A DNA stretch of 64,000 bases from contig OY754337.1 of NCBI GenBank assembly GCA_963573305.1, positions 70,281,094-70,345,093 of the forward strand, written 5' to 3'. The position numbers and the translations under genes are program-made. Source of the DNA: Pyrrhosoma nymphula. Lineage: Eukaryota > Arthropoda > Insecta > Odonata > Coenagrionidae. Shown piece by piece: positions 21,190 to 34,615 of this stretch. The notes under the pieces were generated by a model, which worked only from the letters and a program-made list of their open reading frames with translations, did not search any database and was not told the DNA's origin. Within the stretch, counting starts at the first letter, position 1. Every line of letters starts with the position of its first letter.

Positions 21190-24100
21190 GTTTTTTTCCC
21201 TCCACGTTGTTTGAGGAAGTACGCAAGTATTTCCCTCTGCGATGTCTTTCCAAAACTTCGTCATTCCCCCTTTTTCACACCCCTTTACTTTTTCTTAATC
21301 CCACTCCTTCCTCACCGCCATTATCTTTTCTGCTCTCCTTCTCCCATTTCACGCGTTGGTTCCTCGCCCGTCTTTTTCCTTTCCGGCTCGCTCCTCTTTC
21401 TCGATCACTCTTGCCCACCAACACCGTTGCCGCCCGTGTGCTTCAGTCGGATCAATCCCTTAGTCTAATAGTTCTTTGCGAGGAGTTTCTCCGATGCTGC
21501 AGGGGATTCTGGATCCCTTCTTTTCTTGAGCGGTGCGCTCTCTGAAAAGAATTCCTTGGATCTTTAACGTGTTACTTCCGATCTGTTGTTGAATAATGCC
21601 GCATGGATTTCGATAGATCGTCTTCCTCCCTTATTTTTTCCCTCTTGTTTTTATTCCCTTTTTTCCGGTCCTTCCCTTGGTGAAGGTTCGTTCGTAGTCG
21701 TAAAAATGAAGTTTCTTATCCTTTCTCTCCCTTTTACAGCGTAACTGTTATTGCTTATGGTGAATGGATTCTGCTGTCATTCAACAATACTTCCCGTAAA
21801 GTTCATTCTCGTATTTTATTCTGAACAGTGACGTTATTTCGTAGCCTGTCTAATTCAGACAGGTTTTTGAATGCTTAGGAGATGAAGTTTAACTGCGGGA
21901 TCCGAGATAATTTTAATGTGATTGTTCTTATTTTTTTGTCGCTAAAACGTGTAAAATCTTTTCCAAGTTTTAACTGAGTCGATTATATGTTTGTACGATA
22001 CTATTATTTGATCGTTTAAGAAAAATAATACTGATTTTAAAAACTTTTATGCTACATTAATATTAGAATGATGTTTGTTTTGAAATTTCCTGTTTAGTTC
22101 AAAGTGAATGGAAACATTTTTGTGTAAAAAGTTAATTGAAAAACTAATTTAAGCGTTTTAGTACAGGAAAACTGTTGTCAGTTTTATCAGCCTTAGCTTT
22201 TCTTAAATATTATCCTCGCAACCTGTCTCGTATTTTCAGTCTCATGAATTACGAAATTGCAACGAACTCTACGTGTGATAACTTTACTTCATTGCGAGGT
22301 TTTTTAAAAGGTCGACAGTACTTGGCTCTGAAGACATTTTATTCAGCCAAATTAAACATATTTAACGTTATACTGGAGTTATCGATACTTTGATACGGTA
22401 TAAAACCAGCCTATGGGAACATAAATTATTCGTTTCATTTCCTCAATTCTGTCCGATACTTTTCGAACCCTACGGATTACAGCTCTCCTGATGATGAATG
22501 TACTTGCAAAAGAGGTTTTCTTCTGGCGTCCTCACATTCCCAATAATTAGCTATTTTTTTCCAATGCAGTGGAGCATTGCGTTCATATGATGGTTTTAAT
22601 TTTGTGCCCATAAATATTACCTGTCAGCCCGCATATCCGAATATCCTTCCGCTCCTCGTCAATTTACAAATGCATGTAAGCAATAAGGTACATGCATCCT
22701 CTTGCACCTACTTTTATTTTTTTACAATTTTTAGGTTCCCAAATCTAAGCTAGCATAGGTTCTCATCGATTGCACTGGCATCAGTTCTGTTCGTCAGAAG
22801 GTTCCAAAGAGTTTTCCCCAAAATCCCGACGGTTGAAATGACATGTTTTTTTTTGTAATTTTAAAGGAAATATTGCTTTTGAAATGTATCAATGGTGACA
22901 GGTGAATGGATATTTTCTTCATGTCTTAAATTACTTGGTTCTGAATTGAATCCTGTGGTGCTTATAACACTTTTCTGTGTTATCAACTGACATTTCTTGA
23001 AATGGAAGTCAGTGCATGCTTCTTAAAAAATGCATTTCATTTTAATGCTTTGTCTAAATCATTCCATTTCAATTTTAACTCGATACAGCCCCAAGCATTT
23101 GCCCATAACGTTTTTTAAATCTTGTGGTTCATTATTTGTCGTTGATCAATGCATATATTTACAACATATCCGATTTTATGTAATGATTGTGCCTGATTTT
23201 CCTAAGTATTGATAGTTTTATTCCTCAATAATTTCGCTCGTCGCATTTGCTTCAATTTTTCCCTTTTAACAATCAATGTACAGCCTCATGACATGTGGTG
23301 GAGAATATTTTTTTTGGAATATATGATGAATGATGGCTCAACATACTATACCCTGGTAATACCAGGAATGACACAATGGTTATTCTTTTGTTGATTGACA
23401 TAAAGTCTACAATGGAGGAAACCAGATAAACTGTCGACTTCGTGAAAGTTTTAAAATATGCCAATCCTCCGGGAATCTTTAGCATAAAACCATTATAGTG
23501 TTATCGCACGGAGATATGTCATGTAGGTTTTTCCCAAATATCATAATTTTTGTAATATTTAAATTGATCGCATTGGTATGTACCTACCTATACCGACCAA
23601 TTACTATTGTGTGTTATAGCTCAGGGAAGGCAAGTAAAATAAAATATTTTCTAGTCAATTAATTTCCTGAATTGCTGTTGGTTACCTTTGAAGGGAGACA
23701 TGTGGCATTCTCTCCTGAAAATTATGCTAACTTTCCTAAAATATATCATTTTGGAATTTCGTAGTTTTTTGAGCAGGAATTAATAGCTTGCTTTATTTAA
23801 GGCTGTTAAGGGTACGTAATTACGTAATTTTAAGGAGTCAAAGTTTCAATAGAATTGGTGGAGGAAAAATAAGCGTCAATTTTCTATCGATGGAATGTGT
23901 TAGGGTACCTAAGTTTTTACGTTCCGACGTGTAGTCTCCTGCGCTCTTCAAAGAGCTCCACAAGCGACCGTCAATCCTGGATAGACTCAAGAACTCGACC
24001 ATTGATCAGTACCGCGCCTTCGGTATTGGCTGGTGAGTCTGGTATTCTAGCTTCATCACCGATCTTCTTCAATCTAAGACTCGGGCTGAATATAATCGTG

Positions 24101-24239
24101 GTCCTGGTCATTTTATATTTTATTCAAAGAATATCCCGATTCAACACATGCGTCTATGTCAGTTTTTCACGGTCTAGCGGAGAGTTCTCTTTTATGACTC
24201 GGTTACGGCACGCCAGAATTCAGATCTCACAAGAGTGGG
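21190..24239. other. Pyrimidine tract (to about 21460), then AT-rich DNA
   Basis: The first 270 bases are C/T-rich. The rest is AT-rich, with scattered short frames that resemble nothing. CCTGATGATGA at about 22495 resembles the first half of the hammerhead-like units elsewhere in the window but lacks the GAAAC half. Confidence 0.45.
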
Positions 24240-24290
24240 GGGAGGTTGGGGAGTGGGGGGATTGGTGAAATTCCGCTCTGCTTATCCTTG

Positions 24291-24304
24291 GGTGCCATGG
24301 CAAC
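24291..24304. promoter_or_regulatory. Possible RFX-type X-box
   Basis: GGTGCCATGGCAAC matches the palindromic X-box consensus (GTTRCCNNGGYAAC) at all but one position. An ATTGG (reverse CCAAT) lies about 30 bases upstream. Daf-19/RFX factors bind such sites near ciliary gene promoters in animals. No exon is recognised nearby, so function is unsupported. Confidence 0.3.
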
Positions 24305-24539
24305 GCACAGTGGAAGTCCGTTCCATTTGCATAAATTAACTTTCGAAACGCCTGGCTCTCCCAGACGGGGAGAACCTTGGAAACAAAAGCCTCCCCTAAA
24401 ACAATTCGCGAATTGCCGCTTCATGGCCATGTCAAATCGAAATTCTCTCCCGTCTCTCGGCGCGGAATAAAATTTGCGAAGCCGCGGCGGGGAAATACCA
24501 GACTCCGTCTAATTAACGCCCAGGAGAAGAAGCTGGAAG

Positions 24540-25062
24540 GAGGATCTTTCTTTTTGCTCGTTTTCTTCCCTCTCGTCAGCCTCTTTTCCTTTTCTTCTCT
24601 TTCTCCCCCCCCCCTTCCGTGTCAACCCTCCCGGCATATACCGGGTCCACCAGCGTTCACGGCACCACTCTTTCGTCGCCCGCACCTTACAGTTCCCTCA
24701 CGCACGGCCTCCTCCTCCAGGGCTCTCCGGCGAATGAGCTGAGCCACGTCAAAAGCCGAACCCGGCAAGGCTTTTGCGGGCAGCCATTCGCCGTCATATC
24801 GTCTCCCCGTGCAGCGCTACACCCCCTCACATAATGCTCACCCGTTCCCATACCTTTTCTTTTCCCCCTCGACCTCCCTTTCACTCACCCGCGTGCCTCC
24901 GATGTCCGTATTAACCTCCGCACGCTGCTCTGTCCTTCGGTTAGTACGTCCCCACCTCCTCCTCTTCTTCCCGCGCAAAGCGGTCGGCGATATCGCGGAT
25001 TACATGCCTCGTTTGTTTCGAGTGCGCTCTCTCCTCTTTCTCCATCGTCATTTTTCGTGACT
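24540..25062 (+). other. Pyrimidine-rich, relatively GC-rich tract
   Basis: C/T-biased sequence following a moderately CpG-containing stretch (24240-24540). It could be a promoter-proximal region, but no initiator, TATA box or exon could be supported. It ends just before the exon-like tandem units. Confidence 0.35.
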
Positions 25063-27110
25063 CTCTATCTCCAGCAGTGTGGACCTACTCGACGCATTTT
25101 TTTCATTAAAAAGCTCTGCGTTTCCTGCCCGGCGATTTGCGTCTCCCAAGAGGGAAGGAAAATTTTGTTGGATCTAGTTTATGTCTAGGCAAGACGCATG
25201 CATTCCAAACTCATATGAACTGCCATAGATTTTCAACAAGGTACCAGGTCGTGTCTTTCCTGGAAGATATTGTTTATTAATAGGTTTTTGACAAATAATT
25301 TTGTGTTAATTTACCAGTGAGGTTGCAGTGAAATCTATAACTGGCTTTGTAAACTTCGTTCAAAGGTGTGATTTTACGGCTATCGTCTACATTTAAAAAG
25401 TTGGAATCATACTAGTTGGTAGTTATATAGAATAGAACAGTAACAGAACAAAATTATGGATGTATATATCAACATGCCGGCTGTTAGATGTGCACAGAAA
25501 TCCTTCTCTCATCCTCCATCTCTCACTACTATTAGCATAAATTCCGGCAATGTGGACATACTGGGCGCGTTTTATTATTTACATTGATGGATGCAGTCAA
25601 TTTTCCGCGAGCATTTCAAAAGCTGCGATGAACTGCCATAGATCGCACAATGCTGCGCTAGATCCTGTTACTCCTGACGGATATTGTTATTTATTCTATT
25701 TGGTTCTAGGAAGGACCGAAGTATTCAGACGCTGCCAAGGATTGATACTTCGGCAAATAATTCTATATTGCAAAGGTCATTCAAAGTCATATTTTGGTTG
25801 CTTTGGGAATAAAGATGTCTCTCAAATTATTGGCTTCGGTGATGGGACGTCATTACCTTGCGAGGGTTTACAATTAAAAAAATTGGATTAAACTAGTTGG
25901 TACATTTGATTATACTATTTAAATAAATTATTTGGGTTGATAGTATGTCTCCTGTTTACCGGTCCATCGGCTTGCGCTTCCTTGTTCTCCATCTCTTTTT
26001 CACTTTACCTGACTTTTTTGTCGCTCGCATAGCCTCCGGTCTCGGAACCGCTGTACGCAGTATGAAAAAAATAAACTATGAGATTCGTGACTGACGATGC
26101 ACGTCTCTACAGATAATAGAAAACCTTGACGAAAATAGATGTATTCTAATAATGAGGCGAGTATTTCAAATATTGCGATAAACTACTAAAGATTAATGCG
26201 AGAAAAAGAAAAAAGTTTCAAGTGTAAAGCCTGGAAACGTGAGTTTATTCAAAATATATCATGTGCCGTGCTATTTCCAAGACTATTCCCCTATTTTGCT
26301 CCCTATTTAAATACATAATGAAACAACAATTTGAAAACTATTCTGTGGTAAAATAGTCAGTAAATGAGATACGTTAAGTTAAACTATGACTCTTTTAGGA
26401 CATTGATTTCGTTAATTAGCAGCTATCTCGCGAGCGCTTCGCTTTTTACAGATTAAACGTACTTGGTAGGGCTAGTTGACTTATGTTCGTTGGGATAGAT
26501 ATTGACATCGACAACATGTCTCCGTCGTTTTGCAGGTGAATCCATGTGCGCTTTCTACTTCCTCTCTCTCTGTCTAAATTTTCGCGAATCTTTGTGATTT
26601 GACTGTGTGGACCTTCTCAAAGTACATATTTCAAAAGGAAACTGTGTTTCGTGCCCGGCGGTGCACAAATCCGTACATGGAAGAAAATGTTTATGGATCT
26701 AGTCGATTACTGCAAGGAATACAAAGGCTACGATGAACTGCCCCAGATTTCGCTGGAATGCAAGATATCTTGTCTTTACAGAAGGAAAACGTTGATGATG
26801 CTCGAGGAAGGGCATAAAAATTTCAAACATGCGATTAACGGCCTAATTGGACAAACAACTCTGTGTTAAAATCGTCATTTAATGAGGCTGGTTTGAGGTT
26901 TACGATAAAATTCAAATTACTGCTGGCGTTAATGAGGCGTGATTATCTCGCGAATGCTTAAATCTGTAAAAATGAAATGAAAGTTGTCGGTACATTTGAA
27001 TGTGTTCATGAAAATAGGCTATCAGCACGAATAATATGTTTACATCCATGTTCTTCTGTATCTAGCAATATTTATATTTGCGGTGAAATCTAGTGAACTG
27101 CTATCACGTT
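25063..27110 (+). repeat. Decayed tandem array of four exon-like units
   Basis: Four diverged copies of a block can be aligned on the phrase ATGAACTGCC and its variants at 25214, 25628, 26179 and 26733 (spacing 414, 551 and 554). A fifth partial copy may lie near 27096. Copies 1 and 4 share TGCCCGGCG, GGATCTAGT and an end like TTTTGTGTTAA. Copy 1 is preceded by a splice-acceptor-like CTCTCTATCTCCAGCAG. Copy 4 keeps an open frame from before 26651 to 26869 (LCFVPGGAQIRTWKKMF...); the other copies are broken. It may be an array of duplicated exons or of a small repeat. Protein family not recognised. Confidence 0.5.
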
Positions 27111-29584
27111 TGCAGGAAAGCTTTAATTTTTCCCTTTGTCGGCAATATGTGAAACATTTTTAAAAATTGAATGCGCACTGATTGCAGTTCACGGAAAATA
27201 TCCCTTTTGTCATGTTATTCAATTCTTTCCCGGGATAAACCTTTCAATTTATAACGGACAGTTCGGTTTAGGTGGCTTACACGTGAATGTTTTCCCCTGG
27301 ATTTATTGAAATGTGCTATAATACGGTTTGGGGGTTTATTATGTAGAGCATCATGGTGGCTATTGCTCTATAATCTATGATTGTTTGCTTAAACTCGGGT
27401 ACAATGTAATTAGAAATTATTAAAGTCAATTATAATTGTACTGTAGAACTTAGTCGTGAGGTATAAGTGAAAGCGGCACTTCCTAATGGGTATGTATAAC
27501 TAATTGGTATATTTTGGAGAAATAGATTGTTCTGTTCTTGATGAAAATGGTGTGGGCTTTGGGAATATGTATTCCGTTGTATTGTACGCCATTAATCTTT
27601 GGATTATCGATTTCAAATCAGAGTTTGACTTACTTGCTCGGCTCATTTCAGTGACTCGCACGATATCATTTATTATTCAAATATTTTTGTATTGCAATCA
27701 TCATGTGAATTCACTTCCGTTGGCGCAGACTTCGTACTTTTCGTTTGCATTGATTCGTACTGTTATTGTAACAACTTAATTACATTCGAAATTTGTATTT
27801 TAGCTCAACCGAAAGCTCAGTTTAACTAGAATTTTATTTTATTTCTTCCATTAACTATGCTCCTCATGCTCTCATTTTCGTTTGATTCTTAGCCTTATTT
27901 CTTCACCCAGTCTCCGAATCCAGCTGGTAACTAATCCATGACGGCCCTATCTCGGTGTTATTTGCGTGGTTTTTGGGTGATAAGCACAGCCTTTTTCCTA
28001 CTGACACCGAGTGAAGCAGCTAAAAAAAGAAGTTTTCGAGATATCAAGTCTTCGAAGACATTTTTAAATAAAATTTTACGTCGTTTTAAACGTCTTTAAG
28101 TAAAACAAATTGAATTTCATTGGTTGTCATTTGTCATACAATTTTATGCTTATTCTATGCTGTGTTAGTATGTAACTTCTCAAAATGTCCTTCAGTTGCT
28201 CCCGAGGGCTGATATCCAATTAATAAACAAATAGTCTCAACCCATTATAACCTTGTGTCTACGTCGGATGTCGAGGATATAGTGTTTCTGGATTTCGTTT
28301 TTTTCGAAAGTTACAAAATCCCTTGTGAAAGGTTTAATTCTTGGGGGCTCTTACGCAAGTCTGTCAGTCGGCTACTGCCAAGAACATTCTCTCTGATCAT
28401 ATTGAAGACAATCCTGGGAAAATATTTGTTGCAAGGGGTGCATGGAAGTCAATATTAATGCACAGTATTAATACTAACTTTTCAAGTTGCTGTACCTAAC
28501 TTAGAACATCATTATGCTGACTTAAAACTACCATGGACGTATCAAACCTTGTATTACAGTAAATAAAACTAGGAAAAAGGAAGATGTATTTTTTTTCCAG
28601 TTATGCATTTCAATTTCGCTTGACTTAAGCCACAGAGTTTGTATCTTTAAGTTCAACTGTTCACTCTGGTGTCATTTTATTCATGCCATAGATACCCGCC
28701 CTTTGTGAATTATTCTTGGCCTTGAATTTCCGATGATAGCTTGGCTTCGTAGTCCGCTGCTTATGATTTGAGAATAATATATAAAAGTTTGTTTACCAGA
28801 TAACCTGGTTTGAAATCTGTTATTTAGTCTTTATCTGTTATGTTTAATTTTCACATTTATAACCATTAGCTTTTCGTAAAATTTCATCGGTTTTTCAATT
28901 CACACTAGCCCATTTTATTTTACAGCGTCGCAACTCCCAGGGGTATGTGGTTAGTTGCATTTATTAGCAATCATTCATGGCGGAATATCTCTTCCAGGCT
29001 AAATAAGAATGAAGAGGCATTACAAAATCCTTCATAGTCTTTTAACGTGTCTCCGAGGAAATGTTTGTAAGCACGTGAAGTCTCAAACAATGGAGTCCCT
29101 AGAGAAACCAACATGCTTCACGTTCAGCTCCAGCGATTCGACTTCTTACGTGAGTCCTATTTGGTAACACATCGCCCTGAACATCTGTCTACTCTGGGAG
29201 TAGGCATTCTCTGAAAACCTGCCTGTAGATAAAAGCCTGAGGAAAACCAAGGCTGATTTGCAAAATGCATTTAGGAGGAGTTAGTTTGAAATAATTTCAA
29301 ACTGTCAAAATTTATTACAGCTATTAAGTGTTAATTAAGTCTTGGGTTCCGGTTACTTGGAATGTCATGACGAAGATGGATTAACTCCGGAGATGAAACG
29401 TGTGTAGTGAAACAATACACTGAACGATACAGTATCTAAGATACCCGACTCACGCAGGTGATTTAAACTGTCATAGAGCAGCAGGCTGTACATTGTACAG
29501 TGTACAACCCAGAGTTAAGGACAAGGCTTTGGTACTTTCAGCTTTTTTTCTTCAGTTTTTTATACGGAGATTCTGGCATGCATC
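27111..29584. other. AT-rich non-coding DNA
   Basis: No recognisable genes or repeats. The open frames are short, lone and without family resemblance. Confidence 0.5.
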
Positions 29585-29977
29585 ATCAATTTTCAGCGTT
29601 TATTCATACTTTTCGTAGTTGTGTAAACACAACTAAACGTTGCAGGAAAGCTATATCAATAATAAATCACCTCCACCTCACGTCAATTTCAGCGTTCATT
29701 CATACTTTTCATTGTTGTCTAAGCATAACTAAACGATGTAGGAAAGCTATATCAATAATGAATTACCTCCACCTCGCGTCAATTTTCAGCGTTCATTCAT
29801 ACTTTTCATGCTTGTCTAAACACAACTAAACGATGTAGGAAAGCTATATCAATAATGAATTACCTCCACCTCGCGTCAATTTTCAGCGTTCATTCATACT
29901 TTTCATAGTTGTCTAAACACAACTAAACGATGCAGGAAAGCTATATCAATAATAAATTTCCCCTACCTCGCAAAAAT
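29585..29977 (+). repeat. Minisatellite, four units of 96-97 bp
   Basis: Units begin TTTCAGCG at 29591, 29687, 29784 and 29881. Each contains TTCATACTTTTC, a palindromic segment (in unit 1 AGTTGTGTAAACACAACT, a perfect 18-bp palindrome), GCAGGAAAGCTATATCAAT and CTCCACCTC. The units differ at a few positions. The frame across them translates to a repeated peptide, which only reflects the tandem structure. Confidence 0.92.
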
Positions 29978-30650
29978 GAAGTAGGTAATATAGTTGTGGG
30001 GTTGGAGGTAATCGTGTCTCTTTGTATTCATTGTTGACGTTTAATGCTCTCGAGTTAAGCATGTGCATTTGGCTCGCCTAAATGTGGCATGATATACTTA
30101 ATGCCGTGAGTAGTGATGCAGGGCCCTCACCGGTGCATTCAGCTTTCGTACCTATCACCGTATTTCCCACATCTGCTGAGCAAACCTCATTACGCTCCAG
30201 CAACCGGGGGGGTCATTTCGCTAACCTTATTTTTGAAGTTGGCAAACGCTTCCCTTCTCGGTTGGAACCTGTGGCGTGCATTGTGGAGCTCTCGCGGTGC
30301 TCGGCACCAAAAGGCGTTTAAAGAGTGCTTGAGTGAGGAATGTAGTCTTATTTGCCACGTGCTCTTCGCCTCTCACTGCTCGCATCGGCACCTGTCACGG
30401 AATATATCACGCGCTTGTTATTAATGGAGCCATTCGATCAAGCTCGTGTCCCGTTCTCTTGGAAGGCAAAGTGGTTTGTTCAAGTCCGTATGTATTTCTG
30501 CTCGTTACTTTCGTGCACCACATGGATTATTTTACTCGTGACCATTTCTTATTCAGTTTCCGCATCATATTTCCCAAAGGGGTAAAGCTGCCGTGTGCTC
30601 TGCTACCGAGACATAATTTAAGGCGACAGGCGTGGTTTTTCTAGTTGTCT
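29978..30650. other. Non-coding DNA between minisatellite and MITE
   Basis: Moderately GC-rich with short overlapping frames. No recognisable protein or repeat. Confidence 0.4.
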
Positions 30651-31007
30651 CGCTAGATCAGTGGTTCCCAACCGGTGGTCCACGGACCACAGGTGGTCCG
30701 CGAGAGCCTCGGGAGTGGTCCGCAGGACATATAGAAAAGTTGCCAATAAATCGTAATTTTGATAGTGATGTGCGTTGAACGAGATAGGTAATTGTACTGT
30801 GCACTAATTAATAGTAATAATAAATAAATAATGTGTTCTAAAAAACTGTTTTACCTAATCGCCTTTGAGTTTGGCTATGGGAAAGGCGCTGAGGAAGGGT
30901 TACAACTGATACGGGGTATGGTGAGGGGTGGGGGTGGTCCGTACTTAATTTAATTTTAGGCTTTGTGGTCGGCAGACTTCTACGGGTTGGGAACCACTGC
31001 GCTAGAT
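30651..31007. mobile_element. hAT-type MITE with 8-bp target-site duplication
   Basis: The element 30659-30999 (341 bp) has perfect 15-bp terminal inverted repeats, CAGTGGTTCCCAACC and its reverse complement (30985-30999). It is flanked by the exact duplication CGCTAGAT at 30651-30658 and 31000-31007. An 8-bp duplication and CAGTGGTTCCCAACC-like ends are typical of non-autonomous hAT elements. The interior repeats GGTGGTCC-like words near the left end, is AT-rich in the middle and encodes nothing. Confidence 0.93.
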
Positions 31008-31628
31008 GAAGCATTTTCCATTTTCTCTGCTTTTGATTATTTTTAGAGCGGGTTTGCGTTTTCTCTGTTCAAGTTGGAAAAAATGTTAGCGATGAAGCCT
31101 ATGGCTTGCAGGAATCACGTAGAATGATCTTTTCAGGTCTGCAAGATTCGTCGTTTCTTCTACTTCACGAAGCAACAAGGGCTGCAATCTGATTTATTTG
31201 TATTTTTGCAACCGAAAGTTCATGCTGAAAAGAAATACTGATAATATCCGTTAGATATGCATGAATATATTAGCTTGACCTTGATTTCGTGCGAGAACGT
31301 CAACAAAAAGGGCATTTTTGCTCCGCTTAATGTTGAAAAAATGAGCTTAAGTAACTACATTTGGTGCCTTGTACCGAACTTTGCATCTTTGGAAATATAT
31401 TTCTTTTCGACTTTATACCTTTTGTTTCTTTCGGAAACTTTTCAACTTGTTCTGGGAACTCTATACCATGTCATGTTGGAGTGTTGATAGAATACATATT
31501 TTTCCCAACCACTGTTCACCTTTCGTGATGTCATTACTAAAAAGCCTTGTAAAAGTATATGCCTTTTTCAAGTTTATGTAAGTTCTGGCAGCTCCGTCGT
31601 TAATAATGTAAGTCAACTCATAGAGGGA

Positions 31629-31825
31629 ATTTTTAATAGTGACGTCACCGAACAGGGAAAATGTTTCTTTTAGGCAATCTATTTATTTTTGGGATATGAA
31701 ATGTTACACTATTGAAATGTTACGCAACGAACAATGAAATGTTACGCAATTCTTAATAGTGACGACACTGAACGGGGAAAAAAGGTTCTGCTATTTGTTT
31801 CTGGTGTGTGAAATGTTACACGCAT
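31629..31825 (+). repeat. Imperfect direct repeat, two copies about 120 bp apart
   Basis: TTAATAGTGACG...GAACRGGGAAAA followed by GAAATGTTACAC occurs at about 31631-31702 and again at about 31752-31823. GAAATGTTACGC occurs twice more between them. It may be a small decayed tandem duplication. Confidence 0.7.
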
Positions 31826-31829
31826 CTAA

Positions 31830-34615
31830 AACACGCTAATGTAGGTTCCTCCGCGACTGTGTGATTTAAAAATTACTTAATTTCACCATTTTGTTTATAT
31901 TGTTTAAAATACCATTTTGGACAATTTTCAGCTACTACAAAACAATAATAAAAGTACTAAATACGGATGATGTTGGATAAATGTATTTTTAACTAACACT
32001 TTTCAGTCATAAAAGGTGACTAGAGCACCGTTGCGAGTAAATTAACGCATTTTGACTTCAATAATTGGAATAATTTGCTGATAATTCAAAAATATGATAT
32101 GCAAGTACCTAAATTTGATTATCATTGAATTTCCCTGCGGAATTATATTGTTACAAAGAGTGTTTCACGAAAAACACAGTTATATTAGATGGCAAGATAC
32201 TTCTTTTCCCCCTTTAAATCATTTATGCACTTAGCAATATGCAATTTATTTTGCCTTGAAAGGTAAAATTTTATTATTCATTAATAAAACAGATTGAGGT
32301 TTTTTAAGTTGAGTAAATATGAAAAAAAAAGGAAATTTAAATCATTTTACGGTGGGATCACTTTAGACGCTAAATATCAGTTTGCAGCTTTTGTTTCCAG
32401 TTAATTACCAAGTGGATTACAACCCTATTGTTGGTTTCGTATGGCATTCCGTCTTTGGTAATAGGAGTCGGTTTTTTACCTTACAACTCGTATTAACGAG
32501 TATTATGACACATGGCTTCATCATATTTTTGGGAAAGTCCTTCGCGTCTGATTCAATAGATGCGATGGAGTTGCCCCGAAAATAGAATGAAGCCATCTAG
32601 CAGACCTCGAGGAAGCCTCAAAAATAATATTCTGATACGTTTTGGAATTTCTCTCTTTGATGATTCATGGATGTAAATGTGCTAACCCGAATGTTTCATG
32701 GCTTTTAGGGCGTTGAGTTTCGAATTTTGTTTCTGCCAAATTATATTTCAATGGTTAACCTTCCCACACTTCTTTATTCCCTGCAATTTCGTCGTAACGG
32801 TTTCAAAATGGAAATAACTTTTGGCATAAAATCTTTTTTACCAAGATCGCGAGTATTATTCCACTCTCTGTGTGGGCGGTCTGGTATTTCACATAACTGT
32901 AGCGTATAATTCGGGGCCATATATTCATTAAATAGCTAATAATCGTGTTATAGTGGCTTTAAGAACCTAATCAAGTCGTCGTCTTATTCTATTTTCAATG
33001 GTGTTTATGTCGCCGTCATTTTTTCGGGTCAGTTATTTAATTAGATCCTTCTTTAGGAATATCTGACGAGCATTTTTAAATTTAATGCAGAATTTCTAAA
33101 GAATTACCTGTACATTTCTCTAAGTTAAACATTACTATTCATTCTAATGTTATACCTTGTACATATACGCCTGCCCTGAATACATTTGAAAAATAGTCCT
33201 AATTGATTCCGCACCCGTTGCCGTGATATTTTCTTTCAACTTGTCCTTACTTCGGTTTCGGGTGTCGGTTCATTTGCTATGCATTCATGTGGGTTGCGCC
33301 ACCTGATTGCATACATTACTGTGACGAATGTGATGGAGTGAGTGAATGATGAATCGGATAATCACTTTTTTCGTCCTTTTGTGAAAAAAGAATTATAATT
33401 GCCGTTGTGAAAAATACGTCTGATTAAGGTGAGATAATAGAGGATCAGGACGGTCAAGGTAGTCCTGATGGTGTCTGGGAAGACATGGCAGTACTCATTC
33501 TAATATTTCGGGCAATGGAACCTCTGAGTATTCTAAGGAGTAGTTCACTACGGCCACGTCTAGTGAGTGCGAACGTTGATGATGGCATTCATCTTGAGGG
33601 CGTGTGAGGAAGTGGGAGATGGGGCAAGAGCCCCGTTTCGAGCAAAGAGGTCGCCCTCTTCAGAATGAGGGTGAAATGGAGGTCAAATCTCGATTTGTAA
33701 TTGAAATGCGACTTCCTTCCAGGAAGAATAAGTTTCTCAAAGAACCTCGGCGTTGGGCAGGAAATCGATTGGACTCTGTGCCCTTACCTGATGGAAAATA
33801 ATTTCTCTTCGTCTTCTGAAATATTCGTTACGCTTCACCCGTCTCTCATGTGGTTGTGATAAAAGTTTGTTGGATAATTCACTAAGGTCTGATTATATTC
33901 TTTGCCCTTAAAAATACTCGATTAACTGCAACGCTCACTTTTAGTAGTGGATGCTGAACGTTTTACGTATATAAATGAAGCATTATTTTAAGGTATGAAT
34001 TCCCTTCTATTAAACCGAGAAAATTGTAGTTACTGATATTACGTGAAAGTAATGTAAGATAGCGTATAGAAATTCGTAGGCATACTTTAAATCCCTATGC
34101 ATTATGTTTAATTAGATATAATATTCTGGAATTATACGGTTTTCATCCGATTGTGAAATCATATTTTCTGATGATATTCGTAATATCTCTTCAAGAATTT
34201 TGCTTTTCTTTTCTGACTAATTTTCAAGGTGCCTTGTTTTTACTGAACCAATTGAATCAAATCCATGTAAACAGATAAGGATTAAACGGGGGCATATTTA
34301 TTGATGAATTTTCTACTAGTTGTGTTGATGAAAAATTCCGTTACTTATTAGACGCCGGGGAGTCCTCTGCATCACGTATCGTCGCAGGTTTGTTACTGAA
34401 ATTAAAGAGGAATCATCCACTAGGATAGAATTAAATTAGCGATTGATGTACTTTCTCGCCTAATAGATAAATATATCTGGTTTTCTGTTCTCTTCTTCTT
34501 GTACCTTCTACCGACTCCGTTAAAAACGTACTTGGGCCCGTTGTGCAATCTCCGCTACCACTTATTTTCTTCAAAGTTATTTGAAAATTGATTTATTCGG
34601 AAAGGGAAGTGCTTT
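31830..34615. other. AT-rich non-coding DNA
   Basis: No recognisable genes, repeats or structured elements. Confidence 0.45.

Noticed and set aside
22486..22550. Further hammerhead-like unit (CCTGATGATGA)
   Set aside because: The second half (GAAAC and following palindrome) is absent, as are inverted arms and flanking direct repeats.
29500..29829. 109-codon frame with a repeated peptide
   Set aside because: The repetition is the DNA minisatellite read in one frame; units of 96 and 97 bp shift the frame, so selection on the peptide is unlikely.
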